From Bemisia tabaci (Eukaryota > Arthropoda > Insecta > Hemiptera > Aleyrodidae): a stretch of DNA of 64,000 bases. Position numbers and translations under genes: made by a program. Below the pieces are notes generated by a model. The model was not told the origin of the DNA. It was given only the letters and a program-made list of their open reading frames with translations, and did not search any database. Of the stretch, positions 22,246-34,224 are shown piece by piece (position 1 is the stretch's first letter; every line of letters begins with the position of its first letter). The stretch is from the NCBI RefSeq assembly GCF_918797505.1, contig NC_092798.1:2307501-2371500 (forward strand). The letters run 5' to 3'.

Positions 22246-22492
22246 ACGACGATGAAAGTGAAAAAATGCGTATCTCGGTCGCGGTGTTTCGAAATCTCCG
22301 CTAGTGTTCTATTCTTTCAACGGAGGCCGAGCCAACAGCATGACTTGAAATTTTCACGGAATATTATTTATAAAGAGAAGAAAAATCACTGAAATTTTCA
22401 AAAAATAATGTTAAGTAGTTGTACGTACAGAAAATAAAATATGACAGGACGTCCACAACACCGCAAAGCGAGATACGCGCTTCTGCAGTTTC
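22246..22492. mobile_element. family C MITE
   Basis: GCGTATCTCGGTCGCGGTGT at the left pairs with CGCAAAGCGAGATACGC at the right. GAGAAGAAAAATCACTGAAA and ATATGACAGGACGTCC are family C words. Confidence 0.75.
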
Positions 22493-22658
22493 ACCATCGG
22501 AAAGTTGCGCGAGAAAATTGGTTCCGGAGCATCCGAAAAGTTGAGCGTTTAATTTCATGATCGCGAGAGTTGCGAGCGACTGTATATCCTCGACAAGAAT
22601 CCAATTTGGAATTCATACCCGGGCAAAGCGGCTAACGATTCCTCGCGTATCTTGCTTG

Positions 22659-22710
22659 CCGCGTGAGCCCCGGGGAGCGTGGATTCATAAGCGGAACAGG
22701 GCTCACGTGG
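22659..22710. repeat. family B-like hairpin
   Basis: CCGCGTGAGCCCC and CAGGGCTCACGTGG pair around a short loop, as at 180-231. Confidence 0.6.
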
Positions 22711-24180
22711 GAATTGAGTTAGGCGGTTTGGTCAAAGGGGCGAGGAATTACCCGGGGCGGCGGAGTCTTTTTCCCGCTTTTTCGGAAACGCTTCTGCGGA
22801 CCAAAAATAGGACGCATAAACTGCGGCGGCACGGGGACTGCAGCTCATTCTAGACAATTTAGCCGTGACAGTAATGTAGACTCGGTCCAACTTTAAATTG
22901 ATTGTACCGTAGGATCTAATGGGCGGTGGGCCGAACACAGAGTTGCAATGCTTGGTCCACAGTGAGTAACGCGCGATCCGCTAATACTTTTAATGCTCAG
23001 AAATACGAATAAATTCACAAGAAACACGGAGAACACCCGTGTAGCGCGCAGAGAAGCAAGTTTGTTTTAAAAAAGTTTCGTTTTAACCCATAAGATCCTG
23101 AGCCCGGGAAAAATTTAGTTTTTTTCTTTCTTTCCAGAAAATCAATTTCAGGCACGTGTGCAAACTTTTTTAAAGAAATGTTTGTTCAAGAATAAATTTG
23201 AGTGACGTGTATGGTATATAGGGGTAGTGCAAGAATGATGATAATCCAAGAAATACAAGTAAAAGATAAGGGATGATGAGGATGAATGAATTTTCGACAT
23301 TTTTTTTTAATGCTATTCGATTGACGAAGATTCCTTAGTGTATAAAATTCCAAACCAATTAAAAAAATAACAAGAATGTAGAGTGCAGAATGCAGCCTTT
23401 ATAGATCAGAAACTGTAGAAACATTAAAAACACTCCCAAATATCTTTTTCTTTATTTTTATTTTTTTTTCTTAAAAAAATTGTTGTGCATATTTTAACCG
23501 CCAGAAACAAAGGGTTGATTTTTTTTGTACACTTTTTGGAAAATAATTAAAAAACGTTTTTGGGGCAGTTTTAAGAAACTATTTGAGCATTTTTAGTTCT
23601 CCTTAACCTTCTTTAAACGTTGACAATTTTATTTCCATTTTTGGTTTTTACACAGAAAAAAAGAAATAATACCGTACTTACAGCTGATTTTGACGGAACC
23701 AAACAATACAATCGAATTTGCCATCTTTATTCTAGTAGAGACAACTGAAAAATTGTTAGACTTAACCAGCAGTATGGTTAATTTAACCATATTGCCTGGC
23801 TGCTGCAAAAATCTGCCATAAATGAGGTAAAATCTATCATTCCATTTTTTGTATATAAAACAGGAAATGAAAATATTCAATGGTATTGGTTCCTTATTTC
23901 AAAATGAATTCAGTTCATCTATGGATTTTAGAATCCCTTACTTTTTTGATTATACAGAGTTTCTAAATAGAAAATTATTAGAGATCCCTTTTGATTTTTC
24001 GAGCATGTAACGGGCAGAGGAAGAAAATGCGTCGGTGAGAAATGTTTCATTTTGAATTCCTTTAAATTGAAGCAAGGCACGGTTCGAGAAGATGGAATCC
24101 AGAGTATTTCTCCTCAGGACAATACTCATCATCGCCAGACAAACGAAGATGATCGCCAAGAGAGAATAGTTAAACTTTTC
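22711..24180. other. unassigned non-coding stretch
   Basis: It is AT-rich after 23000. A small palindrome with GGTTAATTTAACC lies at about 23762-23806. No exon or shared family was seen. Confidence 0.35.
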
Positions 24181-24344
24181 CAGTGGCGAGTCGTGAATGT
24201 TCGATTATTGATATTTCCCCATTTGAAGGAATGGTAAAGAATCGATTATTAAGGTGTTCGTTGCGAACACCCTGTTCATCGATCCTTTTCCATAGATTTT
24301 AATGGCAGATCAATCGATGTATCACAAAGGACGCTACGCCTCTA
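24181..24344 (-). mobile_element. family D hAT MITE, inverted copy
   Basis: It reads CAGTGGCGAGTCG at the left and is the reverse complement of the other copies (TCGATTATTAAGGTGTTCGT, GATCCTTTTCCATAGATT). Flanking AACTTTTC and AGCTTTTC differ at one of eight bases, fitting an aged hAT duplication. Confidence 0.8.
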
Positions 24345-25753
24345 AGCTTTTCCCCTGTTTTTTGTAATGGACGAAGAAGTCGTGAAAAACTGCAATTGAG
24401 GCATTTTCCGGCGTTAGAGAGAATAGCGGCTTACGCCCTCTTCCGGGGGCGGGTATTCTGAATCCATACTCGAGGATCTATAAGAGGAGAGTATTGCCAT
24501 GTTTATGCCGTTCGCTGATTGGCTCATCAGTTTCACCTCCTTAGTATGCTCTAAAAGATCAATGTAAACAGCTTTTTTATTTTTTTTTTTTCTTTTTTTT
24601 TTCTTTTAATTTTCATCACATGGAGGAGGTTAAAGAGAATCAGTCGGCTGACGATACCTACCCAATTAGGGATCAAGTGGTGTACTTTAACTTCATCTTC
24701 ATAGGAATTTGTGCCATCGACAGAGAAATGAATGCTTCTCACGCAGTTGAAAATTGTCGTGTTTGTATACTTACTCCGGGCTTCTTTGAATTTAAGTTTT
24801 CTCGGTCAGATCAACCAACAGATCGTTGTTGAACGACCAAACTTTTGGGTGAATCGACAGGAGCCCTAGGTTACTCTGTGAAATCTAGGGGCCGTACGAA
24901 CCATACGATTTGCGTCCCGCAGTCAATTAAAATAAGTTAAAATTAAGTAAGTCCCGCAGTCAAAATAACCCTGTTATAAACTGGATCAACATTACAAGCC
25001 CTAATGAAGATCCAAAATTTCAAAAGTAGGAAATATTAGAAGGTGAACTCAGATCCACAATAAAACTATTCACTTGATTTAAATTAGATTTACGGATAAA
25101 CTTATAATGCATTTAGATTTCCATTCAAACAGGGCCCCTGCATTTTTTAATAATTTCATATATAATTAGGACTACTTGTGTCCAGCATCGAGAATGTCAC
25201 TGCAGCAATACTAGTGTATTTCTACAGTAAGTGGCAACAGCGCTGTTGCAGTTTCAAAACAAATCGGTGTTTTTGGCACCGATCGCCAAACCTCGATAGC
25301 CCTTATCAAAAGATGATCGTGTCGCGCAGCTTCGGAATTTTCTCGGCGTTTCTCCGATCGATTGTTTAATCGTTATCGAATGATCTTGTTCGATTAATCC
25401 ATATCTCAGTAATGCTTTTTATCGATCCACTTCATTCAATATCGATTCAACAATAGAGTCGCTGCACTCAATAGACTGATTTAGTGACTGCGTCATTCAT
25501 CGGTATAATGTCGAACTCTTGCTTCAAACTAGAGTTCCTTATACTGAGAGTAAAGACAATGCGAATCCATTCCTGATTGGTTCCCGTATTTTAGGCCTTC
25601 ACAGTGTCACGAATGGGAATAAATATTACAGTTTCGCCAATTGCAAAGATTATAAACTGGAATGGGCCGGGGAATAGGAGGTACGGCAAGGAACAAATGA
25701 AATGAAAGCGGGAACGGAGACAGAAATTCGGGAATGGGTTGATCAAACAGAGT
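24345..25753. other. unassigned non-coding stretch
   Basis: It contains a T-rich run at about 24573-24608 and no supported exon. Confidence 0.35.
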
Positions 25754-25945
25754 CGACTGTTCAGCAGAGATTCCTTCCTTGAGCTCGGAAGGTAGGGATG
25801 ACAAAAATCCTGCCGAATTTCCATCGTAAACTGTCTGGTGCGCAATCGGGAGCATCGATGTTTCCTTTCTGCAGACTCACTGCACTCCCCACGCGCCGCA
25901 GGATTTTTGTCAACCCTCGCCTTTCGGGCCAAGCAGGAATCTTTT
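25754..25945. repeat. inverted repeat related to 27175-27250
   Basis: CAGAGATTCCTTCCTTGAGC followed by AGGGATGACAAAAATCCTGC pairs with GCAGGATTTTTGTCAACCCT and GCCAAGCAGGAATC at the right. The right arm recurs at 27175-27250. Confidence 0.65.
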
Positions 25946-26070
25946 AAATTCAAACCAAATTAAACGCCCTTTTTTTTTAAAGGAAAATCTGCGTGATTTC
26001 TCTTCTATTATCTATATGATTAGGAATTTTAATTAATAAAGACCATAAGGAATACAAAAAATACAAATAA

Positions 26071-26801
26071 GGGGCCGTCCATAAATTACTTAAGGCTCTC
26101 ATGGGGAGGGGAGGATCTATAACAGCCTTTCGGTGCCTTACGAGGGGGGAGGAGAGGGCACGGCTGAGCCTTACGTCAACTTTTTTAGCCTATATTTCAA
26201 GAAAATGCAAAAATCCATTTTTCGTCAGGTTAATAATAAAATTCAAGATGAAATAGAGGAAATCAGGAAACCACCGATTGCTGGCCGATCGAACCATGCC
26301 CTATCATTTCTCTTGATTCCCATTTCTCCACTCATTCTCACGATGATGAGTAGTGACTTCATCCTTACGTCAACTTTATACTTTTAACTATTTACTCCCA
26401 AGGCCAAAAAAATCTTCAATTTTGCTCCATATTTTTGTTTATTAAACTAATTATATCATGAATCTTTCCTGTGAACTTACTCCAGAAATTTAGTTTCACT
26501 TAAACAAATTGTGGCTTAAAAATTTCATTTTTTTCTAACGGGAAACGTCATGCTTCGATCTACGATAACTGAAAAAAAAAGGGGGGGGGGCTAGTCGAGA
26601 CTTACGTAATTTTTAGAGAGGGGGGGGGGGTTAAGGGATGCCTTACGGTGCTGCACAAGGAGAAAGTATGGGGGTCCAAAAATGGGGAAAAGGTCTTACG
26701 TAATTTATACTAAAGGATGTTAACTGAACACTATGTTACATTAATTTCTGTCTGGCGTCTGCTTTTTCCTCCAAGAAAAAACAAGTTTATTGGACGGCCC
26801 C
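26071..26801. mobile_element. GGGGCCGTCCA-ended element, about 730 bp
   Basis: GGGGCCGTCCATAAATTACT at the left pairs with TTATTGGACGGCCCC at the right. Runs of G and CTTACGTAATTT words occur inside. Ends of this type are widespread in animal genomes. No transposase frame is visible. Confidence 0.75.
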
Positions 26802-27651
26802 TGTATACCCTTATACAAGGACCCTGGACCTTGGATCCAGAAGTTTCTTTGAAGCAAGAGGAGCCCTTTTCAATTACGTTTCAATCAAAATGCAACCCTC
26901 ACTATTATTTTTTGGAAAAAATAACCCTTCGATGCCCTACGCGGCATTTATAAATATGACCAAGGCATTAAAATTTTTAGACTACGGGGCGCGATCCACG
27001 AACCTTCCGATCATGAGGCGAGCGCTCACCCATCAGTCTATGCCGGGTAATTAAAACATGTGGCGAATTTACCAGTTCATAAGGCAAATAAAGTTCTTTC
27101 TTTCTCCACTAGAGCTGAAAGTAGGTTGGAGAGTAGAGACGCATCGGTGACACGCTCTTGCTTACTGATGATCTGCGGCAGGATTTTTGTCAACCCTAAC
27201 CTTCCGAGCCAAGAAGGAATCTCTGCTAAACTCAAACGCCGATCAAACATTGCAGCAATCATCCGATTTGTGTAATCTTCATTCCCGTTTATGACGTCCA
27301 CAGGCCGCGCTGTCTCAACTTTCTCTATGAAGCTAGGGGCTCTAGTTCAAAGCTGAACACACTAGCATAACTTCATATAATTCTTCCCGAGTTAAATGTG
27401 TTACTTTATTAAAACTTAGTCATTGACCGGTTATGAAGCAATTAAGGACTCATTAAACACGAGAAATTCCGATGGTAAGAGACACTTGGAGGCATTTTAC
27501 CACCATGCCGCAAAGGGAGCAAATAAGAAACAAGATTATGCGATTTTCTATATTTGAACCGTGACGTAGCCACTGAATCAGTCAATTGCAAACCAACAGT
27601 TTTTCGTTTCTCTGCTGACATTACGATGGTCAGTTCCTACCTCGGGAGCTA
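26802..27651. repeat. mostly unassigned; holds a copy of the 25.8-kb repeat arm
   Basis: GCAGGATTTTTGTCAACCCT at about 27178 and GCCAAGAAGGAATCTCTGC match the repeat at 25754-25945. The rest shows no family or exon. Confidence 0.5.
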
Positions 27652-27894
27652 GACATGGTGAGGAAGAACGCCGTGTGAACATTCAAAAGTTGCGAAATTT
27701 ACCTTGATAAACGTGTATTTTTGACAACATTTATGCATATTTTTCCTTGAAATTTTCGAATAATTTACATTGAAAAATTGTCTGAAAATTTTGGGGGAAA
27801 AATAAAGTCACAATTTTTCCAATAAATTCGGTTTTAATCGAGGGAAACTTGGCAACGTCTGGAGGCTCATACGGCCTTTTTTGTAGCACGGCAG
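27652..27894 (+). mobile_element. family A MITE
   Basis: The left end ATGGTGAGGAAGAACGCCGT with CATTCAAAAGTTGCG and the right end CGTCTGGAGGCTCATACGGC then TAGCACGGCAG identify it. Confidence 0.82.
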
Positions 27895-28810
27895 TAGAGT
27901 CCTCGTTCACTAGATTTTGTTACATTTATTTTATTTTTTAATTTTTTAAATTTTTTGTGTGATTTTATTTTATTTTTTGAATTTTGGAGTGTATCCACAA
28001 ACCTTGGGCCCTTTCTTACCAAGGCCCCGCTGATTTTTTCTCGTCAGATGGGTTTTTTAAAGACTGTTCCGATATCGCTTGACGGAGGGTCACAGCCTCC
28101 TGCTCTGGTGCAATCAAGAGTGACTCCTCCAGTGTCAGTTCCCTCCTCATGAAGGCACTCTATTCAAGCTAAGCCTCCCTCTCTTCAGGGTGAAAACCCC
28201 TGGAAAAATCCGTTGACGCAATTGCGGCGCAGAATCCTACGAGACGCTTTCATCCGACATAAGCTCACAATCACAACGATGCGATGCGCCGCGGCCGAGG
28301 TACTCGATAAATTATTCATTTTGACATTGTACGCTGCCCCCCGACGTTGCCATTCCGCGACAAATCCCTGATATTCCCGTGCGAAAAAGCCTTTTTCGCA
28401 GCACGATTTGGCATCCTACACCCTGAATAGCACTCATCGTTGCCGGATTGCCGTAGGATCTTTATATTTTCTGAGTCTCGAATAATGAGTGTGTCCGTAA
28501 TGTGGCGTCAATGCGCATGTATCAGTCTGTTGACGGTAGCTTATTAGATTTTGAAGATTGCGCTAGAAGAAATGTGCCAATACGTGAGGAGGAATCTGTG
28601 GGAGACCTCGACCTCCGGACGGACGCAGGGTGTGGTACACGTGGCGAAGGAATTTAAAAAAGAAAACAATCATGGTAAGAACACACGCTGAGAAAAACAA
28701 AATGTTAAAATAACATTCTGGATGATAAAAATTTTCCCGGACAAAGGCGCGTAACTCGATTCCGAGGTGGCATAATCAACTAAAAAAATCAATTTTTTTA
28801 CAAGAATCTA
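27895..28810. other. unassigned stretch with a family K fragment
   Basis: CGGACAAAGGCGCGTAACTC then GATTCCGAGGTGG at about 28738-28770 resembles the left end of family K. No exon is supported. Confidence 0.4.
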
Positions 28811-29048
28811 CGCTGAAAAAAAAATGGTAGAATTTACCATTCCTTCACGCTGTATTTCACACAGCGTCAATTTAGAGTCAATTCTGCCCGAAGATAGGTA
28901 AACGTTACTGTATGTATACTTGGACAGGTAACCATTCCTCTGGAAGAATTGACTTAAAGATTGGTAAAATTTCCCATTCTTTCACGCTGTGTGAAATACA
29001 GCGTGAAAGGGTGGTAAATCCTACCAATCTTTTTTTTTTTTTTCAGTG
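28811..29048. mobile_element. family F MITE
   Basis: Ends CGCTGAAAAAAAAATGGTAG and TTTTTTTTTCAGTG are inverted, flanked by TA on each side. CACGCTGTRTTTCACACAGC blocks occur in both arms. Confidence 0.85.
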
Positions 29049-29211
29049 TACCTGTGCAATTTTAGTTCAAAATTTTGCCTGAGGTCCGGGGTATAATCGG
29101 TGAAATTTTCAAAAAAATGCACAAGCTTTTCCTCGTGAAAGGGCACTTTGTGACAGGAAATTTGGTGATACTGAAATGAGGTCACGTTCTTTCGTGGAGG
29201 AACCGACGAAA

Positions 29212-29335
29212 TGGAAGTATTTCTGCCGAACGGAACTATGCGCATTATGAAGTGAGCTCTATTACACATATATTCTTATAGGTTTCAAGGCTCATGTCCT
29301 AATGCACATAGTTTCGTTTGGCAGAAATACGTTCA
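29212..29335. mobile_element. family B MITE
   Basis: AAGTATTTCTGCCGAACGGA at the left pairs with CGTTTGGCAGAAATACGTTC at the right. The middle is GTGAGCTCTATTACACATAT. Confidence 0.82.
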
Positions 29336-29464
29336 AATATGCCTGGCAATCCCTTGGTGCCGGCTTAACTGCCCTCGAGGGTAACTTTACATCCTGGGAA
29401 TGTCAACTTAACATGCGGGCTGGTAATTGAAATTAATCGAAAATCCGACATAGATCGTCGGTGT

Positions 29465-29701
29465 AAGTCCACAACCACGTATCTTGGTTTGCGAAGGTGC
29501 AGACGTCCTGCCATACTTTATTTTTTGAAATGGAAAACTACTCGAAGACAATTTTTCAGCACTGCCGTGATTTTTCTTCTCTGAGCGAAAAAAAATTCGG
29601 TGAAAACTTCGAGGAATGAAGTAGAGTTCTTCTCCTTTTCCAAATTAAATAGGAACTGAGATTTTCAAACACCGCCAACAAGATGCGTGGTTGCGGACTT
29701 G
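29465..29701. mobile_element. family C MITE inside the duplicated unit
   Basis: AGTCCACAACCACGTATCTT pairs with AAGATGCGTGGTTGCGGACT. GATTTTTCTTCTCTGAGCG is the inverse of the family's GAGAAGAAAAATC word. Confidence 0.85.
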
Positions 29702-30160
29702 CATCATGGAAATGGATAGTGCAGCAATCCTATCGGTTGAAACGGGGAACCAACACCATGTGGAATTAGAGCACAGTTAGTGACACGCGTTGACGACGGC
29801 GTAGAGATACAACTATTCGTGCTTGATGGATGTCCGTGTTGCATCTGCAAAATTGAAGGCGCGAGCTCGCGTGAACTCGCAATGCGTCACTCTATGCTGC
29901 GATGAGGTGTCACTCAGATTCGGGGAAAAAGTTAAAAAAAAGTAGGCCCAATCATTTCTCTCCTATCTTCGGGTGTGTTGCTCACTTAGCCCTCAAAGCA
30001 CCACCACGAATCAGTCGCTAGTCGAACGGAAACAATCACAATATGAAAATATAGTAAATGGCAGGATGCGAATTGATAACGGCGCAGAGATACAACTATT
30101 CGTGCTTGATGGATGTCCGTATTGCATCTGGAAAATTGAAGGCGCGATGGCGTAATGCGT
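29465..30160 (+). repeat. 696-bp unit duplicated in inverted orientation at 42856-43543
   Basis: It comprises a family C element (29465-29701) plus two copies of a block with ATACAACTATTCGTGCTTGA then TGGATGTCCGT (about 29787-29860 and 30079-30150). The same order, internal duplication included, is found on the other strand at 42856-43543. The open frames in it are not conserved between the copies. Confidence 0.85.
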
Positions 30161-30605
30161 GAACTCGCAATGTTCCGCTTTTTCTCCAAGTAAGGTTCCG
30201 TGAACTGCGAATTTCAAACCGTCATAAAATTCGTTTGATTTGATATCTTTGGGTATTTTCCGTCCCGAAATTTTTGCAAAATATACCTGTATGTAAGGGG
30301 TACGAACATTTGATTATTGAAGTTTTGGGGTCTTATCTTGCGTGAACGGTGAGCATTGGTGATAGGCACCAACGATTATTTATGATTTACAGCAATGAAA
30401 CATATTCTCTTTTTTCCATAAAATTGTCAATGAACGTTTATTAAACCATTGACAATTTTTTGGATGAGTCAGAGTCAATGGACGGAAGATGACGATATGT
30501 CGATATTTCCTTAGCACGGCAGTATTCTTGTAGCTGCGTGGCTATCTATGAAAACGATCCCCATTTTCCCTATAATTCAATGCTTTCCAGGGCTCAAGCG
30601 GTACT
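30161..30605. other. mostly unassigned; short family A right-end fragment
   Basis: TTTCCTTAGCACGGCAGT at about 30507-30524 is the terminal sequence of family A without the rest of the element. No exon was seen. Confidence 0.45.
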
Positions 30606-32185
30606 CTGCCGTGCTAAGGAAAAATGCCGTATGAACATTCGAGAGTTTCCAAATTCCTCAAAATAAAACATTTATTTTTGAGAAAAGTTATACTTATGTT
30701 TCTTTGAAATTTTCAGATATTTCAAATTGAATTGCGGGCAAAAGAGCTTGATGCAAAAACGGCTTTTTTCGCCCCCCTCTGGAAGTTCTTCAGACTTTGT
30801 CTATTGATTACTCATACTTGAGCGCTTCTTTTACCAAATTTTCATACCCCCACAAAATTTTGGGGGAGAGCTAGGGGGGGGTGGAAGTCAAAACCTATGA
30901 ACCTCGATATCTCTTGAACAAAGAAAGATATCGAGGTTCGGTTTGGACGAAAAATCGTCTAAAATTGCATACTTTAAGATTCTAAAGGTCGAAATCCCGA
31001 TATCACATTTTTAAGTCAACATATGTGCTTTTTTCCAGTTTTTAGGTCTAGAAAATTTCTTTTAAACGAAAAATTTACAAAGATCTCAATTTTTTATTTG
31101 AACCAAAACCAATTTTTTAAATTGTTCGTCTTTTCCCGCATCCAACGAGTGGTCCATTAAGCTGGGGAACCAAACGGTTCCGGAGTTATGATCGATTGAA
31201 GTGTCCGCTCAACGCGCGCCGACCGATTTTCGCGCGGGAAATAGTCGGATTTGACTGTTATTAGATCAGATTGAATGTTCGAACTGAGCAACATGCTTTA
31301 TCAGGGACTCTTGAGGGTCGCTGAGTCCAGAAATTACAGATACTTCCAAAAAATTCACGTTTATAAAATTACAGCTCCGTAGCGCTATTTTAGAGGCCCA
31401 CTGAGCGCCGACCGGCCGCTCAGTGGTCCTGTCCGAAGCTGCAATTTTAAAAACGTGAATTTTTTGGAAGTATCGGTAATTTCTGAACTCAGCGACCCTC
31501 AAGAGTTCCTAATAAAGCATTTTGCTCAGTTCGAACATTCAATCTGATCTAATAACAGTCAAATCCGACTATTTTCCGCGCGAAAATCGGTCGGCGCGCG
31601 TTGAGCGGAAACTTCAATCGATCATAACTCCGGAACCGTTTGGTTCTCCAGCTTAATGGACCACTCGTTGGATGCGGGAAAAGACGAACAATTTAAAAAA
31701 CTGGTTTTGGTTCAAATAAAAAATTGAGATCTTTGTAAATTTTTCGTTTAAAAGAAATTTTCTAGACCTAAAAACTGGAAAAAAGCACATATGTTGACTT
31801 AAAAATGTGATATCGGGATTTCAACCTTTAGAATCTTAAAGTATGCAATTTTAGACGATTTTTCGTCCAAACCGAACCTCGATATCTTTCTTTGTTCAAG
31901 AGATATCGAGGTTCATAGGTTTTGACTTCCACCCCCCCCTAGCTCCCCCCCCAAAATTTTTGGGGGTCTGAAAATTTGGGAAAAGAAGCACTCCAGTATG
32001 AGTAATCAATAGACAAAGTCTGAAGAACTTCCAGAGGGGGGGCGAAAAAAGCCGTTTTTGCATCAAGCTCTTTTCTTAAAATTTTTAAGATAAATGTTAA
32101 CGATTTTCCCAGTAAATTTGTTATTTATCGAAGGCGGTATGGCAACGTCTAAAGGCTCATACGGCGTTCTTCTTTAGCAAGACAG
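30606..32185 (+). mobile_element. family A copy interrupted by the 1.33-kb palindrome H1
   Basis: The left part runs CTGCCGTGCTAAGGAAAAAT to AATTGCGGGCAAA, with CATTCGAGAGTTTCC. The right part resumes at 32072 and ends GGCTCATACGGCGTTCTTCT then TTAGCAAGACAG. Left end at left, so the orientation is plus. Confidence 0.88.
30743..32071. mobile_element. family H giant palindrome, copy 1 (1329 bp)
   Basis: AGAGCTTGATGCAAAAACGG at the left pairs with CCGTTTTTGCATCAAGCTCT at the right. Pairing continues almost without break through arms of about 640 bp to a short unpaired centre near 31407. Both arms contain GATATCTCTTGAACAAAGAA-type and GGAACCGTTTGGTTC words. Frames across it are mirror images of each other and not genes. 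Confidence 0.93.
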
Positions 32186-32675
32186 TACTGAGGTTACGTC
32201 TTTATATCCGGCCAGCGAGTGGCGATTCCAGAGGAAGCGCGCAGAGAGGAATAATAATTGAGTTACGATCACGTCCGGCAATCAATATTAATCCTGGGTT
32301 TAATCCTTGTTGATTGACTATCATTGTCAGTTACAAACTTGAGCGGATGATATGGCCCAGGCGATAAAGGGTCTCCCGAGTCTGGACACAGTTCGCTGTT
32401 CAGTGTTCAGTGTTCGGTGTTCGGTGTTCATCTCAGATTACAACGCCCCGTTTGTGAATTTATGAATGTAGCGCTTTTGTGGTCGAGGAGTAAAAACAGG
32501 TGTGGCGCCGCTGATAACATGTTGGGATTGTTGGGGGACGCCGCGCATGGCGCATAACGCAAATATTTCACCTTCGCCGCTATGTTTCAAAGTTTTCTGA
32601 GGGTTAATTTCCTGCGTGAAAATCGAGCGATATTTTCCGTTATGAGATTAGAAGCCTATGCTCAACACGGCCGTG
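32186..32675. other. unassigned stretch with a short GTTCRGTGTTC repeat
   Basis: GTTCAGTGTTCAGTGTTCGG repeats a 7-bp word at about 32395-32429. No exon or family was assigned. Confidence 0.4.
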
Positions 32676-34224
32676 TTAAAGGAGAACGCCGCATGAGCCT
32701 TCAGACGATGCCAACCGAGGCAATTGTCAAAAGAGCCGTATGCAAAAACGACATTTTTCGCCCACCCACTAAAACTTATTCAAACTTCGTCTATCAGTTA
32801 CTAATACTGGAGCACTTCTTTCCCCAAATTCTCAGACCCCCAAAAAATTTTGGAGGGGCGCTAGGGGGGGCGGAAGTCAAAACCTGTGACCCTCGATATC
32901 TTTCGAACGAAACAAGATATTGAGGCCCGGTTTGGACGAAAAATCGTCTAAAATTGCATACTTTAAGATTCTAAAGGTCAAAATCCCAAAATTAAATTTT
33001 TAACTTAACTTATGTGCTTTTTTTCAGTTTTTGAGGAAAAAACAATTTCTTTTAAACAGCTTAAACTGAAATTTCACATTTTTTGATTTGAACCAAAACC
33101 AGTTTTTTAAATTGTTCGTCTTTTTCCGCATCCAACGAGTGGTCCATTAAGCTGGGGAACCAAACGGTTCCGGAGTTATGATCGATTGAAGTGTCCGCTC
33201 AACGCGCGCCGACCGATTTTCGCGCGGGAAATAGTCGGATTTGACTGTTATTAAATCAGATTTAATGTTCAAACTGAGCAAAATGCATTACTAGGGACTC
33301 TTGAGGGTCGCTGAGTCCAGAAATTACAGATACTTCCAAAAAATTCACGTTTATAAAATTACAGCTCCGTACAGGACCACTGAGCGGCCGGTCGGCGCTC
33401 AGTGGGCCTCTAAAATAGCGCTACGGAGCTGTAATTTTATAAACGTGAATTTTTTGGAAGTATCTGTAATTTCTGGACTCAGCGACCCTCAAGAGTCCCT
33501 AGTAATGCATTTTGCTCAGTTTGAACATTAAATCTGATTTAATAACAGTCAAATCCGACTATTTTCCGCGCGAAAATCGGTCGGCGCGCGTTGAGCGGAC
33601 ACTTCAATCGATCATAACTCCGGAACCGTTTGGTTCCCCAGCTTAATGGACCACTCGTTGGATGCGGAAAAAGACGAACAATTTAAAAAACTGGTTTTGG
33701 TTCAAATCAAAAAATGTGAAATTTCAGTTTAAGCTGTTTAAAAGAAATTGTTTTTTCCTCAAAAACTGAAAAAAAGCACATAAGTTAAGTTAAAAATTTA
33801 ATTTTGGGATTTTGACCTTTAGAATCTTAAAGTATGCAATTTTAGACGAGTTTTCGTCCAAACCAGGCCTCAGTATCTTGTTTCGTTCAAAAGATATCGA
33901 GGGTCACAGGTTTTGACTTCCGCCCCCCCTAGCGCCCCCCCCCCCAAAATTTTTTGGGGGTCTGAAAATTTGGGGAAAGAAGTGCTCCAGTATTAGTAAC
34001 TGATAGACGAAGTTTGAATAAGTGTTAGTGGGGGGGCGAAAAATGTCGTTTTGGCATACGGCTCTTTTTCGAGAAAATTTTAGACAATTTGCCAGCAATT
34101 TAATCTAAAATATCTGCAAATTTTAAGGAAAAATAAGCATGACTTTTCTCATAAATACTCGTTTTATCCGGAACAATTTTGCAACTATCGAATGTTCATA
34201 CGGCGTTCTTCCTTAGCACGGTAG
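32676..34224 (-). mobile_element. family A copy interrupted by palindrome H2
   Basis: The left side carries the family's right end (GAACGCCGCATGAGCCTTCA) and the right side its left end (TCGAATGTTCATACGGCG, TTCCTTAGCACGGTAG), so it is inverted relative to 30606-32185. The family's middle words ATTGTC and TAGACAATTTGCC abut the insertion. Confidence 0.88.
32732..34065. mobile_element. family H giant palindrome, copy 2 (1334 bp)
   Basis: AGAGCCGTATGCAAAAACGA at the left pairs with TCGTTTTGGCATACGGCTCT at the right. The asymmetric centre (ACCACTGAGCGGCCGGTCGG) is the reverse complement of the copy 1 centre. Many bases that differ from copy 1 are shared by both arms of copy 2. Confidence 0.93.

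Noticed and set aside
31266..33531. Similar 76-78 codon frames on opposite strands
   Set aside because: They are the same segment of the H palindrome read in each copy. The similarity comes from DNA repetition, with no sign of protein constraint.
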